DNA of 64,000 bases from Streptomyces sp. NBC_00162 (GCF_024611995.1 NZ_CP102509.1:3534001-3598000); one strand, 5' to 3'; numbered from the stretch's first letter, positions 20,843-30,000 are shown. Made by a program: numbers and translations. Notes: generated by a model from the letters alone, not told the origin.

Positions 20843-21751
20843 ATGATGACGAACGACGTCTCCACGCCGCAGGGCATACGGGAATTCACCGCGCGCAGCG
20901 TGGGCGGCGGCCTGGCGCTGCTGCTCGGACTGGTGGGCGTACTCGCAGGGGCGGGGCTGATCGCGCTCGGCGCCACCGCGCTCTCCTCCGCGCAGGCGGC
21001 CCTGAGCGCCGGCGGCGTGATCCTGATCCTCGCCTCGCTCCTCGCGATGAGCGGGCTCAACACGGTGGCGCCCGGCGAGGCCCGGGTGGTCCAGCTGTTC
21101 GGCCGCTACCGGGGCACGATCCGCACCGACGGACTGCGCTGGATCAACCCGCTGACCTCCCGGGAGAAGATCTCCACCCGGGTGCGCAACCACGAGACGG
21201 CCGTCCTGAAGGTCAACGACGCCTACGGCAACCCCATCGAGCTGGCGGCGGTCGTGGTGTGGCGGGTCGAGGACACGGCGCGGGCCACCTTCGAGGTCGA
21301 GGACTTCACGGAGTTCGTCGAGACCCAGACCGAGGCGGCCGTGCGGCACATCGCGATCGAGTACCCGTACGACGCGCACGAGGAGGGCGGCCTTTCGCTG
21401 CGCGGGAACGCCGAGGAGATCACCGAGAAGCTGGCCGCCGAGCTGCACGCCCGGGTGGACGCGGCCGGGGTGGCCATCATCGAGTCCCGCTTCACGCATC
21501 TCGCGTACGCTCCGGAGATCGCCTCCGCGATGCTCCAGCGCCAGCAGGCGGGCGCGGTCGTGGCGGCCCGCAAGCAGATCGTGGAGGGTGCGGTGGGCAT
21601 GGTCGAACTGGCCCTGACCCGCCTGGCCGAGGAGGAGATCGTGGACCTGGACCCGGAGCGCAAGGCCGCCATGGTCTCGAACCTGATGGTCGTCCTCTGC
21701 GGTGACCGTGCCGCCCAGCCGGTGGTCAACACGGGAACCCTCTACCAGTGA
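20843..21751 (+). CDS. SPFH (band 7) domain membrane protein
   Basis: A 302-residue member of the stomatin/prohibitin/flotillin superfamily. Two hydrophobic segments at about residues 20-40 and 45-65 anchor it. The SPFH domain follows ([61 protein letters not shown]) and a helical C-terminus ends the chain. Such proteins scaffold membrane microdomains or protease complexes. An adjacent in-frame ATG at 20846 is equally possible. Its stop overlaps the start of a small ribbon-helix-helix gene, so the two are translationally coupled. Confidence 0.9.
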   Translation: MMTNDVSTPQGIREFTARSVGGGLALLLGLVGVLAGAGLIALGATALSSAQAALSAGGVILILASLLAMSGLNTVAPGEARVVQLFGRYRGTIRTDGLRWINPLTSREKISTRVRNHETAVLKVNDAYGNPIELAAVVVWRVEDTARATFEVEDFTEFVETQTEAAVRHIAIEYPYDAHEEGGLSLRGNAEEITEKLAAELHARVDAAGVAIIESRFTHLAYAPEIASAMLQRQQAGAVVAARKQIVEGAVGMVELALTRLAEEEIVDLDPERKAAMVSNLMVVLCGDRAAQPVVNTGTLYQ

Positions 21752-21981
21752 CCCCGCCGGAGGAAGGTGGCCGGGCGGGCCGGCAGCCGCGCAAGCAGGT
21801 GCTGCTGCGACTCGACCCCCAGGTGTACGAGGCGCTGGCCCGCTGGGCGGGCGAGGAGCTGCGCAGCGCGAACGCCCAGATCGAGTTCCTGCTCCGCCGG
21901 GCCCTGGCGGAGTCCGGCCGCCTCCCCTCGTCCCCCGGCCCCATCCCCCGCCGCGGCCGCCCCCCGAAGCCGGCCGACTGA
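21748..21981 (+). CDS. Arc/MetJ-like ribbon-helix-helix protein
   Basis: A 77-residue basic protein. RKQVLLRLDPQVYEALARWAGEEL reads as the beta strand and helix A of a ribbon-helix-helix fold, and RSANAQIEFLLRRAL as helix B. The Pro/Arg-rich tail is flexible. Usually such proteins are DNA-binding repressors or antitoxins. The GTG start overlaps the TGA of the SPFH gene (GTGA at 21748-21751). No toxin gene is adjacent, and the link to an SPFH protein is unexplained. Confidence 0.8.
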   Translation: MTPPEEGGRAGRQPRKQVLLRLDPQVYEALARWAGEELRSANAQIEFLLRRALAESGRLPSSPGPIPRRGRPPKPAD

Positions 21982-22031
21982 CGGCTGCTGGGGCTCCGCC
22001 CCAGACCCCGCACCTCGGCTATGCGCTCCAG

Positions 22032-22070
22032 GTATACATCGAGGGTATACACCCGGTGTACAGTCACCGG
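22032..22070 (+). promoter_or_regulatory. PadR operator region with overlapping inverted repeats
   Basis: This block directly before padR contains two GTATAC palindromes (22032-22037, 22045-22050), the inverted repeat TACACC-C-GGTGTA (22048-22060) and CCGGTG-TACAGT-CACCGG (22053-22070). TACAGT (22059-22064) is also a good -10 for a nearly leaderless padR transcript. PadR repressors commonly bind such sites and autoregulate. Confidence 0.6.
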
Positions 22071-22071
22071 T

Positions 22072-22596
22072 ATGTCCATCGGTCACACACTCCTCGGCCT
22101 CCTCGAGGCCGGCCCCCGCCACGGCTACGACCTCAAGCGTGCCTTCGACGAGAAGTTCGGCCACGACCGCCCCCTCGCGTACGGGCAGGTCTACTCGACC
22201 ATGTCCCGCCTCCTCAAGAACGGCCTCGTCGAGGTCGACGGCATAGAGAGCGGCGGCGGCCCCGACCGCAAGCGGTACGCCATCACCGACGCCGGCATCA
22301 CCGACGTCGACACCTGGCTCTCCGAGCCCGAGAAGCCCGAGCCGTACCTCCACTCGACCCTCTACACCAAGATCGTCCTCGCCCTGCTCACCGGCCGCAG
22401 CGCGGCCGGTCTGCTGGACACCCAGCGGGCCGAACACCTGCGCCTCATGCGCATCCTGACCCAGCGCAAGCGCAAGGGCGACCTCGCCGACCAGCTCGTC
22501 TGCGACCACGCCCTGTTCCACCTGGAGGCCGACCTGCGGTGGCTGGAGCTCACCGCCGCCCGCCTCGACCAGCTCGCCCAGGAGGTACGCCGATGA
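22072..22596 (+). CDS. PadR-family transcriptional regulator
   Basis: A 174-residue repressor. The N-terminal winged helix has the family pattern HTLLGLLEAGPRHGYDLKRAFD, VYSTMSRLLKNGLVEV and GGPDRKRYAITDAG; the C-terminal half is a helical dimerisation arm. The ATG follows the -10-like TACAGT by seven bases, so the message may be leaderless. The stop overlaps the ATP-binding subunit gene downstream (ATGA at 22593-22596). It presumably represses its own operon until an exported compound or antibiotic relieves it. Confidence 0.92.
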   Translation: MSIGHTLLGLLEAGPRHGYDLKRAFDEKFGHDRPLAYGQVYSTMSRLLKNGLVEVDGIESGGGPDRKRYAITDAGITDVDTWLSEPEKPEPYLHSTLYTKIVLALLTGRSAAGLLDTQRAEHLRLMRILTQRKRKGDLADQLVCDHALFHLEADLRWLELTAARLDQLAQEVRR

Positions 22597-23279
22597 CCCC
22601 GGCCGGTTCCCTGCTCACCGCCACGGACCTCCGCAAGTCGTACGGGCCCACCCACGCGCTCGACGGCGCCGAGTTCTCCATCCACCCCGGCGAGGTCGTC
22701 GCCGTCATGGGCCCCTCCGGCTCCGGCAAGTCCACCCTGCTGCACTGCCTCGCCGGGATCGTCACGCCCGACTCCGGCTCCATCACGTACGACAGCCGCG
22801 AGCTGTCCGCCATGAACGACGCCGAGCGCAGCACCCTGCGCCGCAGCGAGTTCGGCTTCGTCTTCCAGTTCGGGCAGCTCGTACCGGAGTTGACCTGCGT
22901 CGAGAACGTCGCCCTCCCGCTGCGCCTCACCGGCGTCAAGCGCAAGGAGGCCGAGCGGACGGCCCTGGGCTGGATGGAGCGGCTCCAGGTGGAGGACCTG
23001 GCCCGCAAGCGGCCCGGGGAGATCTCCGGCGGCCAGGGCCAGCGCGTGGCCGTCGCCCGCGCCCTGGTCACCCGGCCCCGGGTGATCTTCGCGGACGAGC
23101 CGACCGGCGCCCTCGACTCCCTCAACGGCGAGCTGGTGATGCAGCTGCTCACCGAGGCCGCCCGGTCCGCCAACACCGCCGTCGTCCTCGTCACGCACGA
23201 GACCCGCGTGGCCGCCTACTCCGACCGCGAGATCGTCGTACGCGACGGCAAGTCCCGCGACATGGAGCGCATCGTATGA
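22593..23279 (+). CDS. ABC transporter ATP-binding protein (MacB/LolD type)
   Basis: A 228-residue ATPase. Walker A is GPSGSGKST (residues 40-48), the signature is ISGGQGQRVAVARAL, and Walker B is VIFADEPTGALDS. The sequence is typical of the MacB/LolD/FtsE class that drives FtsX-like permeases. It overlaps padR upstream by ATGA and the permease gene downstream by ATGA (23276-23279), so the three genes form a tight operon. Likely role: efflux or extraction of a peptide or lipid-like compound. Confidence 0.93.
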   Translation: MTPAGSLLTATDLRKSYGPTHALDGAEFSIHPGEVVAVMGPSGSGKSTLLHCLAGIVTPDSGSITYDSRELSAMNDAERSTLRRSEFGFVFQFGQLVPELTCVENVALPLRLTGVKRKEAERTALGWMERLQVEDLARKRPGEISGGQGQRVAVARALVTRPRVIFADEPTGALDSLNGELVMQLLTEAARSANTAVVLVTHETRVAAYSDREIVVRDGKSRDMERIV

Positions 23280-25615
23280 GCAAGCTCCGCACGTGGTCCC
23301 GCGACCTCGGCATGGGCGCCCGGTTCGCCTTCGCCGGCGGCCGCGAGGGCTGGACCCGCACCCTGCTCACCGGCATAGGCGTCGGCCTCGGCGTCTCGCT
23401 GCTGCTCATCAGCACGGCGATCCCCGGCGCGCTCGCCGCCCGCAACGAGCGCGGCGACGCCCGCAGCACGATGACCGCCACCGCCGAGCACCCCGGGCCC
23501 GACACCCTGCTCATCGCCCGGGCCAACCAGACGTACCACCAGAAGGACATCGACGGCAGCCTGGTGAAGGCTGAGGGCCCCGAGGCCCCGGTGCCACCGG
23601 GCCTGAAGAGGATCCCCGGCCCCGGCGAACTGGCCGTGTCCCCCGCCCTGAAGGAGCTGCTGGCCTCCTCGGACGGCAAGCTCCTGCGCGACCGTCTCGA
23701 CGGACGCATCACCGAGACCATCGCCGACGCCGGCCTGACGGGCCCCGGCGAGCTGGTCTTCTACGCGGGCGACGACCGGCTGCAGGTGGCGGCCGACACG
23801 ATGGGCCGCGTCCAGCGGATCACCGCGTTCGGCTACGAGCGGGACGGCGAGCCCCTCAGCCCGGTCCTGCTGCTCCTGGTCGTCCTCACCTTCGTCGCCC
23901 TGCTGCTGCCGGTCGCCGTCTTCATCGCCGCCGCCGTCCGCTTCGGCGGCGAGCGCCGCGACCGCCGGCTCGCGGCCCTGCGCCTGGTCGGCGCCGACGG
24001 CCGGATGGTCCGCCGGATCGCCGCGGGCGAGGCCCTGGCCGGGTCGCTGGCCGGGCTCGTGCTGGGCACCGGCTTCTTCCTGATCGGGCGCCGGCTCGTC
24101 GGCAGCTTCAACCTCCAGCAGCGCAGCGTCTTCCCCTCCGACCTCGACCCGACGGTGTGGCTGGCCGCGCTCGTGGCGGTCGCGGTGCCGGCCGCGGCCG
24201 TCGCGGTCACCCTGTTCGCGCTGCGCGGCGTGGTGATCGAGCCGCTGGGCGTCGTACGCACGGCCCGGCCGAGCAAGCGCCGGATCTGGTGGCGGCTGCT
24301 CCTGCCGCTGGCCGGACTGGGCCTGCTCGCACCGATGGCGGGCCGTGGCAACAACAGCGGGAGGTTCAACCAGTGGCAGGTCAGCGGCGGCGTGGTGCTG
24401 CTCCTGGTCGCCGTCACCGCGCTGCTGCCCTGGGTGCTGGAACGATTCGTCGGCCGGATGTCCGGCGGCCCGGTCTCCTGGCAGCTGGCCGTGCGCCGGC
24501 TCCAGGTCAACAGCGGCGGCGCCGCCCGGCTCGTCAACGGCATCGCCGTGGCGGTCGCGGGCGCCATCGCCCTGCAGATGCTGTTCGCGGGCGTCGAGGG
24601 CGACTACACCGCGGAGACCGGACAGGACCCCTCCCGGGCCGCCGTCTCGATCCTCCTCGACCGTGAATCCAAGGTCGACGTGGAGCAGTTGGCTCAGCAG
24701 GTCGCCGGGTCCGCCGGCATCCTCAAGGCGGTGCCGCTGCGCTCCGTCGCCGCCGCCCACGACGTCCCCGAGGACACCAAGCTCATCAACGTCACCGTCG
24801 GCAGCTGCGAGGCCCTGCGCGAGGTCGCCGCGCTGGACTCCTGCAAGGACGGCGACGCCTTCCTCGCCACCGGCTCTCCCGACAAGAGCAGCAGGTACGG
24901 CGGCACGGCCGAGCCCGGCGACAAGCTGTTCGTGGGCAACGTGATGGGCCACTCGGACGAGGTCAAGCCGGTCGAGTGGACCGTGCCCGCCACCGCTCGC
25001 ACGGTTGCCAGCCGCCCGGACCCGACCGGCAATCTGCGCTCCGGTCTGCTGGTGACCCCGTCGGTCGCCCCGAAGGACACCGGCACGTTCGGCTCGACCC
25101 AGATCTTCGTACAGGACGACGATTCGGACCCGGACGGGCTGGAGCGGGCCCGGACGGCCGCCTTCAAGGCGTCCCCCCTGTCCACCGCCATGACGCTCAG
25201 GGCCACGAAGCAGGACGGCGGCTACTCGGCGATCCGCACCGGGCTGTTCTTCGGGGCCACCGCCGTGCTGATCCTCATCGGCTCGAGCCTGCTGGTCTCC
25301 CAGCTGGAGCAGCTGCGCGAGCGCAAGAAGCTGCTGTCGGCGCTGGTCGCCTTCGGCACCAAGCGCTCCACGCTGAGCCTGTCGGTGCTGTGGCAGACCG
25401 CCCTGCCGGTCGGCCTGGGGCTGGGCCTGGCCGCCGTGTTCGGGGTGGGACTGGGCGCCGTACTGATGCGGATGGCCGCCGCCCCGGTGCGGATCGACTG
25501 GCTGTCGGTCGCGGGCATGACCGGCGTGGCCGCCGGTGTGGTCGCGCTGGTCACCGTGCTGAGCCTGCCGCCGCTGCTGCGCCTGATGCGCCCGGACGGC
25601 CTGCGCACGGAGTGA
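23276..25615 (+). CDS. FtsX-like ABC transporter permease
   Basis: A 779-residue permease. There is one hydrophobic segment near the N-terminus, a large extracytoplasmic region, and two FtsX-type membrane blocks at about residues 195-320 and 655-775, with further helices between. LRLVGADGRMVRRIAAGEALAG and LLSALVAFGTKRSTLSLSVLWQ are the coupling regions of the two FtsX domains. It works with the ATPase encoded just upstream. The substrate is unknown; regulation by PadR suggests drug or peptide export. Confidence 0.9.
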   Translation: MSKLRTWSRDLGMGARFAFAGGREGWTRTLLTGIGVGLGVSLLLISTAIPGALAARNERGDARSTMTATAEHPGPDTLLIARANQTYHQKDIDGSLVKAEGPEAPVPPGLKRIPGPGELAVSPALKELLASSDGKLLRDRLDGRITETIADAGLTGPGELVFYAGDDRLQVAADTMGRVQRITAFGYERDGEPLSPVLLLLVVLTFVALLLPVAVFIAAAVRFGGERRDRRLAALRLVGADGRMVRRIAAGEALAGSLAGLVLGTGFFLIGRRLVGSFNLQQRSVFPSDLDPTVWLAALVAVAVPAAAVAVTLFALRGVVIEPLGVVRTARPSKRRIWWRLLLPLAGLGLLAPMAGRGNNSGRFNQWQVSGGVVLLLVAVTALLPWVLERFVGRMSGGPVSWQLAVRRLQVNSGGAARLVNGIAVAVAGAIALQMLFAGVEGDYTAETGQDPSRAAVSILLDRESKVDVEQLAQQVAGSAGILKAVPLRSVAAAHDVPEDTKLINVTVGSCEALREVAALDSCKDGDAFLATGSPDKSSRYGGTAEPGDKLFVGNVMGHSDEVKPVEWTVPATARTVASRPDPTGNLRSGLLVTPSVAPKDTGTFGSTQIFVQDDDSDPDGLERARTAAFKASPLSTAMTLRATKQDGGYSAIRTGLFFGATAVLILIGSSLLVSQLEQLRERKKLLSALVAFGTKRSTLSLSVLWQTALPVGLGLGLAAVFGVGLGAVLMRMAAAPVRIDWLSVAGMTGVAAGVVALVTVLSLPPLLRLMRPDGLRTE

Positions 25616-25620
25616 CCCGC

Positions 25621-25672
25621 ACGCCCGCTCCCTACGGCTCGCTAGTCAGTGGGCCACACCGGGAGCGGGCGT
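25621..25672. terminator. Possible long-loop terminator between the ABC permease gene and oxyR
   Basis: ACGCCCGCTCCC (25621-25632) can pair with GGGAGCGGGCGT (25661-25672) around a 28-base loop that contains the oxyR stop codon. The genes converge here. The long loop makes this uncertain. Confidence 0.4.
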
Positions 25673-26589
25673 ACGGCTTCGCGCAGCGCGGCGGCGATCG
25701 CCCGGAACTCCTCCTGGCGGGCGGTCCCCGTCCGCATGGCCAGGGCGATCCGCCGTGACGGCGCGGGCTCGGCGAAGTACCCGGTGGCCAGGTACTCGTT
25801 GCGGGTGGTCTCCAGGCGCAGCGCGGTACGCGGCAGCAGGGTCACGCCCAGCCCGCCGGCGACCAGCTGGACGAGCGTGGAGAGCCCGGCGGCGGTCGTG
25901 GTGACATCCGCCCCGGCCGTGCGCCCGGCCTCCCGGCAGATGTCCAGGGCCTGGTCCCGCAGGCAGTGCCCCTCGTCGAGCAACAGCAGCTGCAGTCCGC
26001 GCAGTTCCTCGCGCGGGATGTCCTTGCGCCCGGCCAGTGGATGCTCCCGGGGCGCGAGCAGGACGAAGTCCTCGTCGAAGACGGGAAGTTCGGTGACCCC
26101 GGGCACGCCCAGCGGCACCGCGAGCAGCAGCAGGTCGAGGCGCCCGCCGGCCAGCCCGTCCAGCAGCGAGGCCGTCTGCTCCTCGTGGACCTGGAGGTCC
26201 ATCCGCGGATAGCGCCGGTGGAACAGCCCGAGCACGGTCGGCAGCAGGTACGGCGCCACGGTGGGGATCACCCCGAGCCGCAGCACCCCGGTGAAGGGCG
26301 CCCGTACCGCCTCGGCCTCCTCGAGCAGCCCGCCCATCGCCTCGAGCACCAGGCGCGCCCGGGCCGCGATCCGCTCCCCCGCCGGGGACAGCAGCACCTT
26401 GCGGGTGGTCCGCTCCAGCAGCTGCACGCCGAGCGCCTCCTCGAGCGCGGACACGGCTCCGGACAGCGCCGGTTGGCTCATCCCGATGGCGGCGGCGGCA
26501 TCCCGGAAGTGCAGATGCTCGACCACGGCCGCGAAGGCGCGCAGCTGCGCCAGGGTGGGTTGCTTCGCTCCCCTATTACCGACAGCCAC
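25642..26589 (-). CDS. oxyR: LysR-family peroxide sensor OxyR
   Basis: Transcription factor activated by hydrogen peroxide. The N-terminal LysR helix-turn-helix (LRAFAAVVEHLHFRDAAAAIGMSQPALSGAVSALE) is followed by a substrate-binding-like domain. The pair Cys209 and Cys218 in GHCLRDQALDIC matches the redox disulfide pair of OxyR. The GTG at 26589 is preferred, with GGAGG (26599-26603) nine bases upstream; an upstream ATG at 26640 would include non-conserved residues. It is divergent from ahpC, the classical arrangement in Streptomyces. Confidence 0.95.
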   Translation of the reverse strand: MAVGNRGAKQPTLAQLRAFAAVVEHLHFRDAAAAIGMSQPALSGAVSALEEALGVQLLERTTRKVLLSPAGERIAARARLVLEAMGGLLEEAEAVRAPFTGVLRLGVIPTVAPYLLPTVLGLFHRRYPRMDLQVHEEQTASLLDGLAGGRLDLLLLAVPLGVPGVTELPVFDEDFVLLAPREHPLAGRKDIPREELRGLQLLLLDEGHCLRDQALDICREAGRTAGADVTTTAAGLSTLVQLVAGGLGVTLLPRTALRLETTRNEYLATGYFAEPAPSRRIALAMRTGTARQEEFRAIAAALREAVRPLPVWPTD

Positions 26590-26723
26590 TGATAGGCACC
26601 TCCGATCACCAGGCTCTAGCGTAGCTATTTCTGTAATCAATGCAGCTGTGCCAGCATGTGAGATCCGTCCAACCCTCTCGGAAAACCCCCAAAAGGGGCA
26701 ATTTCCATTCTCAAGGAGAGCAC
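26590..26723. promoter_or_regulatory. oxyR-ahpC divergent promoter and OxyR-binding region
   Basis: This gap controls both oxyR and ahpC. It contains the small inverted repeat TAGCGTAGCTA (26617-26627) within an AT-rich stretch, and elements related to ATAG/CTAT that are typical of OxyR sites. Ribosome sites at each end fix the borders: GGAGG for oxyR and AAGGAGAG (26713-26720) for ahpC. The exact binding site is inferred. Confidence 0.6.
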
Positions 26724-27278
26724 GTGCTCACTGTCGGCGACCAGTTCCCCACGTACGACCTGACCGCTTGTGTCTCGCTCGAAGCCGGATCCGAGTTCGC
26801 GCAGATCGACCACAAGACGTACGAGGGCAAGTGGAAGGTCGTCTTCGCCTGGCCGCTCGACTTCACGTTCGTGTGCCCGACGGAGATCGCCGCCTTCGGC
26901 AAGCTGAACGAGGAGTTCGCCGACCGCGACGCCCAGATCCTCGGCTTCTCGCTCGACTCCGAGTACGTCCACCACGCCTGGCGCAAGGACCACGCCGACC
27001 TGCGTGACCTGCCCTTCCCGATGATGTCCGACATCAAGCGCGAGCTCTCCACCGACCTCGGCATCCTCGGCCAGGACGGCCTCCCGATGCGCGCCGTCTT
27101 CATCGTGGACCCGAACAACGAGATCCAGTTCTCGATGGTGACCGCCGGTTCCGTGGGCCGTAACCCCAAGGAGGTCCTGCGGGTCCTCGACGCCCTGCAG
27201 ACCGACGAGCTGTGCCCCTGCAACTGGAACAAGGGCGAGAGCACCATCGACGCCGGCGCGCTGCTGGCCGGTGAGTGA
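26724..27278 (+). CDS. ahpC: Alkyl hydroperoxide reductase peroxiredoxin
   Basis: Two-cysteine peroxiredoxin of 184 residues that reduces peroxides and peroxynitrite. The peroxidatic Cys51 lies in DFTFVCPTEIAAF; candidate resolving cysteines are Cys164 and Cys166 in LCPCNW near the C-terminus. The start is GTG at 26724 with AAGGAGAG at ideal distance. The ahpD gene follows after three bases, so the two are co-transcribed under OxyR control. Confidence 0.97.
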   Translation: MLTVGDQFPTYDLTACVSLEAGSEFAQIDHKTYEGKWKVVFAWPLDFTFVCPTEIAAFGKLNEEFADRDAQILGFSLDSEYVHHAWRKDHADLRDLPFPMMSDIKRELSTDLGILGQDGLPMRAVFIVDPNNEIQFSMVTAGSVGRNPKEVLRVLDALQTDELCPCNWNKGESTIDAGALLAGE

Positions 27279-27281
27279 CGG

Positions 27282-27821
27282 ATGCCCCTCGACTCCCTGA
27301 AGTCCGCCGTACCGGACTTCGCCAAGGACCTGAAGCTGAACCTCGGTTCGGTCATCGGCAACCAGGACAAGCTCTCGCAGCAGCAGCTCTGGGGCACCGT
27401 CCTGTCCTGCGCGATCGCCGCCCGCTCCCCGCGCGTCCTGCGTGAGCTGGAGCCGGAGGCGAAGGCGAACCTCTCGCCGGAGGCGTACACCGCCGCCAAG
27501 TCCGCCGCCGCGGTCATGGCGATGAACAACGTCTTCTACCGCACCCGGCACCTGCTCTCCGACCCGGAGTACGGCACGCTGCGCGCGGGCCTGCGGATGA
27601 ACGTCATCGGCAACCCGGGCGTGGAGAAGGTCGACTTCGAGCTGTGGTCGCTCGCCGTCTCCGCGATCAACGGCTGCGGCCAGTGCCTGGACTCGCACGA
27701 GCAGGTCCTGCGCAAGGCCGGCGTCGACCGCGAGACGATCCAGGAGGCCTTCAAGATCGCCTCGGTGATCCAGGCCGTCGCGGTCACCCTCGACGCCGAG
27801 GCCGCCCTCGCCGCCGAGTAG
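27282..27821 (+). CDS. ahpD: Alkyl hydroperoxide reductase AhpD
   Basis: A 179-residue thiol reductant for AhpC. The active site [10 protein letters not shown] carries Cys132, Cys135 and His139, with an acidic partner expected at Glu120, giving the E-C-C-H relay known for AhpD. The all-helical length and composition are typical. The gene lies three bases after ahpC and takes the place of AhpF, which actinobacteria usually lack. Confidence 0.96.
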   Translation: MPLDSLKSAVPDFAKDLKLNLGSVIGNQDKLSQQQLWGTVLSCAIAARSPRVLRELEPEAKANLSPEAYTAAKSAAAVMAMNNVFYRTRHLLSDPEYGTLRAGLRMNVIGNPGVEKVDFELWSLAVSAINGCGQCLDSHEQVLRKAGVDRETIQEAFKIASVIQAVAVTLDAEAALAAE

Positions 27822-27837
27822 CAGCACCCCGTACGAA

Positions 27838-27879
27838 GACCAGGGCCCCGCAGCCGTTCCCGGCTGCGGGGCCCTGGTC
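27838..27879. terminator. 19-bp hairpin after ahpD
   Basis: Perfect stem 27838-27856 with 27861-27879 over a TTCC loop, between the convergent ahpD and the hypothetical gene that ends at 27882. Confidence 0.85.
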
Positions 27880-27881
27880 GT

Positions 27882-28553
27882 TCACTTCTTCAGCGCCACC
27901 ATGAGCATGCGCATGTCCTCGATCATCGCCGCCTTGAGCGCGTCCCCGTCGGTCTCGACGTCCCCGTCCTCCCCCCACCACTGGACGGTGAGCGTGAACA
28001 CCGAGCCGCCGTCGAGCACCTGGAGCTGTGGAGACCGCACCAGACCGGAGATCAGTGCCTGTTCCCCGAGCCCGGGGACTTTCTGCACGTTCACGGTCTG
28101 CACGTCCATGGACCCGTTGAGCACCGGCCGAACGCCGAACTCCGGCGCCGGGTCGGTCTTCTTGTGCAGCTCGACCAGCACCTGACCGTAGTAGGAGGCC
28201 CGGCCCTCGGTACGCAAGGTGTTGTAACTGCAGAACGACCAGTCCAGAACGGGACTCTCGCTGTGGCTCGGCAGACCCCCCTCGAACGCACCGGCCATCC
28301 CGCCGAGCGCCCTCAGCGGCGCTTGGGCGCACAGGTCCTCGGAGTGCCGGTAGGCGATCCGCGGGGCATCGGTGAATCGATCCTGCAGAGCCAGGGTCCC
28401 CGCCCAGACAGCCGAGGCCAGCACCGCCCCGCCCAGCGCCCACCACCACGGCCGTACGGGCCGTCGTACGGGCTCACCCACCGCGTCCGGTCGTGCCGGT
28501 TCGCCCGGGTGGTCCGGGGGCCACTCCCCCTCCAGCTCAGGCTCGCTGATCAT
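27882..28553 (-). CDS. Hypothetical single-pass membrane protein
   Basis: A 223-residue protein not recognised as a named family. A Pro/Glu-rich cytoplasmic N-terminus (1-34) is followed by one membrane segment (about 36-55, WWWALGGAVLASAVWAGTLAL) and an extracellular domain with two cysteines (LCAQAPL and FCSYNT) that could form a disulfide. The start overlaps the end of the upstream AI-2E-type gene by 17 bases (28537-28553), suggesting an operon. No function is proposed. Confidence 0.7.
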   Translation of the reverse strand: MISEPELEGEWPPDHPGEPARPDAVGEPVRRPVRPWWWALGGAVLASAVWAGTLALQDRFTDAPRIAYRHSEDLCAQAPLRALGGMAGAFEGGLPSHSESPVLDWSFCSYNTLRTEGRASYYGQVLVELHKKTDPAPEFGVRPVLNGSMDVQTVNVQKVPGLGEQALISGLVRSPQLQVLDGGSVFTLTVQWWGEDGDVETDGDALKAAMIEDMRMLMVALKK

Positions 28554-29883
28554 TCCCGGGCTCCCCCATGGCCGAGCCCACCGCCGTCGCCCCGTGCGGG
28601 CCCGGGCCGATCGCTCCGTGGCCCATGTGGAGCTGCTCGCGCGAGTACGCCCTCAGATAGCCCACCGCGGTGTTGGTGACGGCGACCAGCGGTACGGCGA
28701 CCACCGCTCCCCCGATGCCCGCGATCAGGCCGCCGGCGGCCACCGCCAGCACCACCGCGAGCGGGTGCACCCGTACCGCCCGGCCCAGGATGAACGGCTG
28801 GAGCACGTGCCCCTCGATCTGCTGCACCGCCAGGACGACGAGCAGCACCATCAGAGCGGTGAACACGCCCTGGGTCACGAGCGCCACGACCACCGCGAGG
28901 GCTCCGGAGACCACGGCGCCGACCAGCGGGATGAAGGCGAACAGGAAGATGAAGACGGCCAGCGGCACGGCCATCGGCACGTCCAGGAAGTAGATGCCGA
29001 GGCCGATGAAGATGGCGTCGATGAGCGCGACGAGGACGGTGCCCCGTACGTACGCGGTCAGCGTGCGCCAGGCGCGCGGACCGGCTCCCGCCACGCCGGG
29101 CCGGGCGGCGGCCGGGACGAGGCCGAGCGTCCAGTTCCAGATGCGCTTGCCGTCGTAGAGCAGGAAGAGCGTCGAGAACATCGCGAGCAGGATGCCCGTC
29201 AGCACCTCGACGAGCACCGTCACGCCCTGCAGGCCGGCGGAGGTGATCTGCTCGGTGTTGGTGCCGATGGTCTCGCTGAGGTTCTTCGCGATGTCGTTGA
29301 TCTGCTTCTCGGTCACGTGGAACGGACTGTCCAGTGCCCAGAGTTTGAGTTCGTTGATGCCGTCGCGGACGCGGTCGGAGAGGTCGTCGAGGTTCTCCAT
29401 GACCTGCCAGACCACGAACCAGCCGACGAGCCCGATGACCACGAAGCCGAGGATCGCGGTGACGGCGGTGGCCAGTCCCCGGGGCAGGCCCAGTTTCCGC
29501 AGCCGGACCACGAAGGGCTGGAGCAGCGCGGTGACCAGCATCGCGGCGGCGAAGGCGAGGACCACCAGGCGGACTTCGCTGATCACCTTCATCAGCACCC
29601 AGAGCATCCCGGCCAGGAGCAGCAGCCGCCAGCTGACCTCGGCGGCGACCCGCATGCCCCACGGGACCACGCTCACCGGGTCGGGGCGCTCGGGAAGCGC
29701 GGGGGCGGGCGCGGGGCCCGGCGCCACCGCGGCGGCCGCCGCCGGTCCCCGGTCGGCGGCGACGGGGTGCGGCAGGCCGCTCCTGGCCTCGGCCTCGACC
29801 TCGGCGCGCCGCTCGTCGAGCCGCGCCTCCATCCGGTTCAGCCTGCTCCCGAGCCGGCCGAGCCAGCCTTCCCTCTTCGCCAT
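28537..29883 (-). CDS. AI-2E family transporter
   Basis: A 448-residue membrane protein of the AI-2E (TqsA/PerM) family with about eight helices. Characteristic parts are LVLAFAAAMLVTALLQPFVVRLRKLGLPRGLATAV, the extracytoplasmic segment between residues 180 and 240, and IFLFAFIPLVGAVVSGALAVVVALVTQG. The N-terminal 95 residues are a charged and Ala/Pro-rich extension. Family members export small molecules or act as sodium/proton antiporters, so transport of AI-2 should not be assumed. The 3' end overlaps a hypothetical gene. Confidence 0.88.
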   Translation of the reverse strand: MAKREGWLGRLGSRLNRMEARLDERRAEVEAEARSGLPHPVAADRGPAAAAAVAPGPAPAPALPERPDPVSVVPWGMRVAAEVSWRLLLLAGMLWVLMKVISEVRLVVLAFAAAMLVTALLQPFVVRLRKLGLPRGLATAVTAILGFVVIGLVGWFVVWQVMENLDDLSDRVRDGINELKLWALDSPFHVTEKQINDIAKNLSETIGTNTEQITSAGLQGVTVLVEVLTGILLAMFSTLFLLYDGKRIWNWTLGLVPAAARPGVAGAGPRAWRTLTAYVRGTVLVALIDAIFIGLGIYFLDVPMAVPLAVFIFLFAFIPLVGAVVSGALAVVVALVTQGVFTALMVLLVVLAVQQIEGHVLQPFILGRAVRVHPLAVVLAVAAGGLIAGIGGAVVAVPLVAVTNTAVGYLRAYSREQLHMGHGAIGPGPHGATAVGSAMGEPGNDQRA

Positions 29884-29938
29884 GTCGTTCCTTTCCCCCC
29901 GCCCCGCTGGTCACACCTCGAAAGACCGTACACGCGAG

Positions 29939-29969
29939 GAGCCCCGCACCGTAGGACGGTGCGGGGCTC
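29939..29969. terminator. 14-bp hairpin upstream of the AI-2E gene
   Basis: GAGCCCCGCACCGT (29939-29952) pairs with ACGGTGCGGGGCTC (29956-29969) over an AGG loop. It lies downstream of the minus-strand SLT gene and is probably its terminator. Confidence 0.75.
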
Positions 29970-30000
29970 TCCCGAGTTGAGCGGGGTGCGGCGGTGTCGC

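Noticed and set aside
28537..29883. AI-2 quorum-sensing exporter
   Set aside because: Family membership is clear but the name reflects one member. No luxS or AI-2 gene is nearby, so a specific AI-2 role is not claimed.
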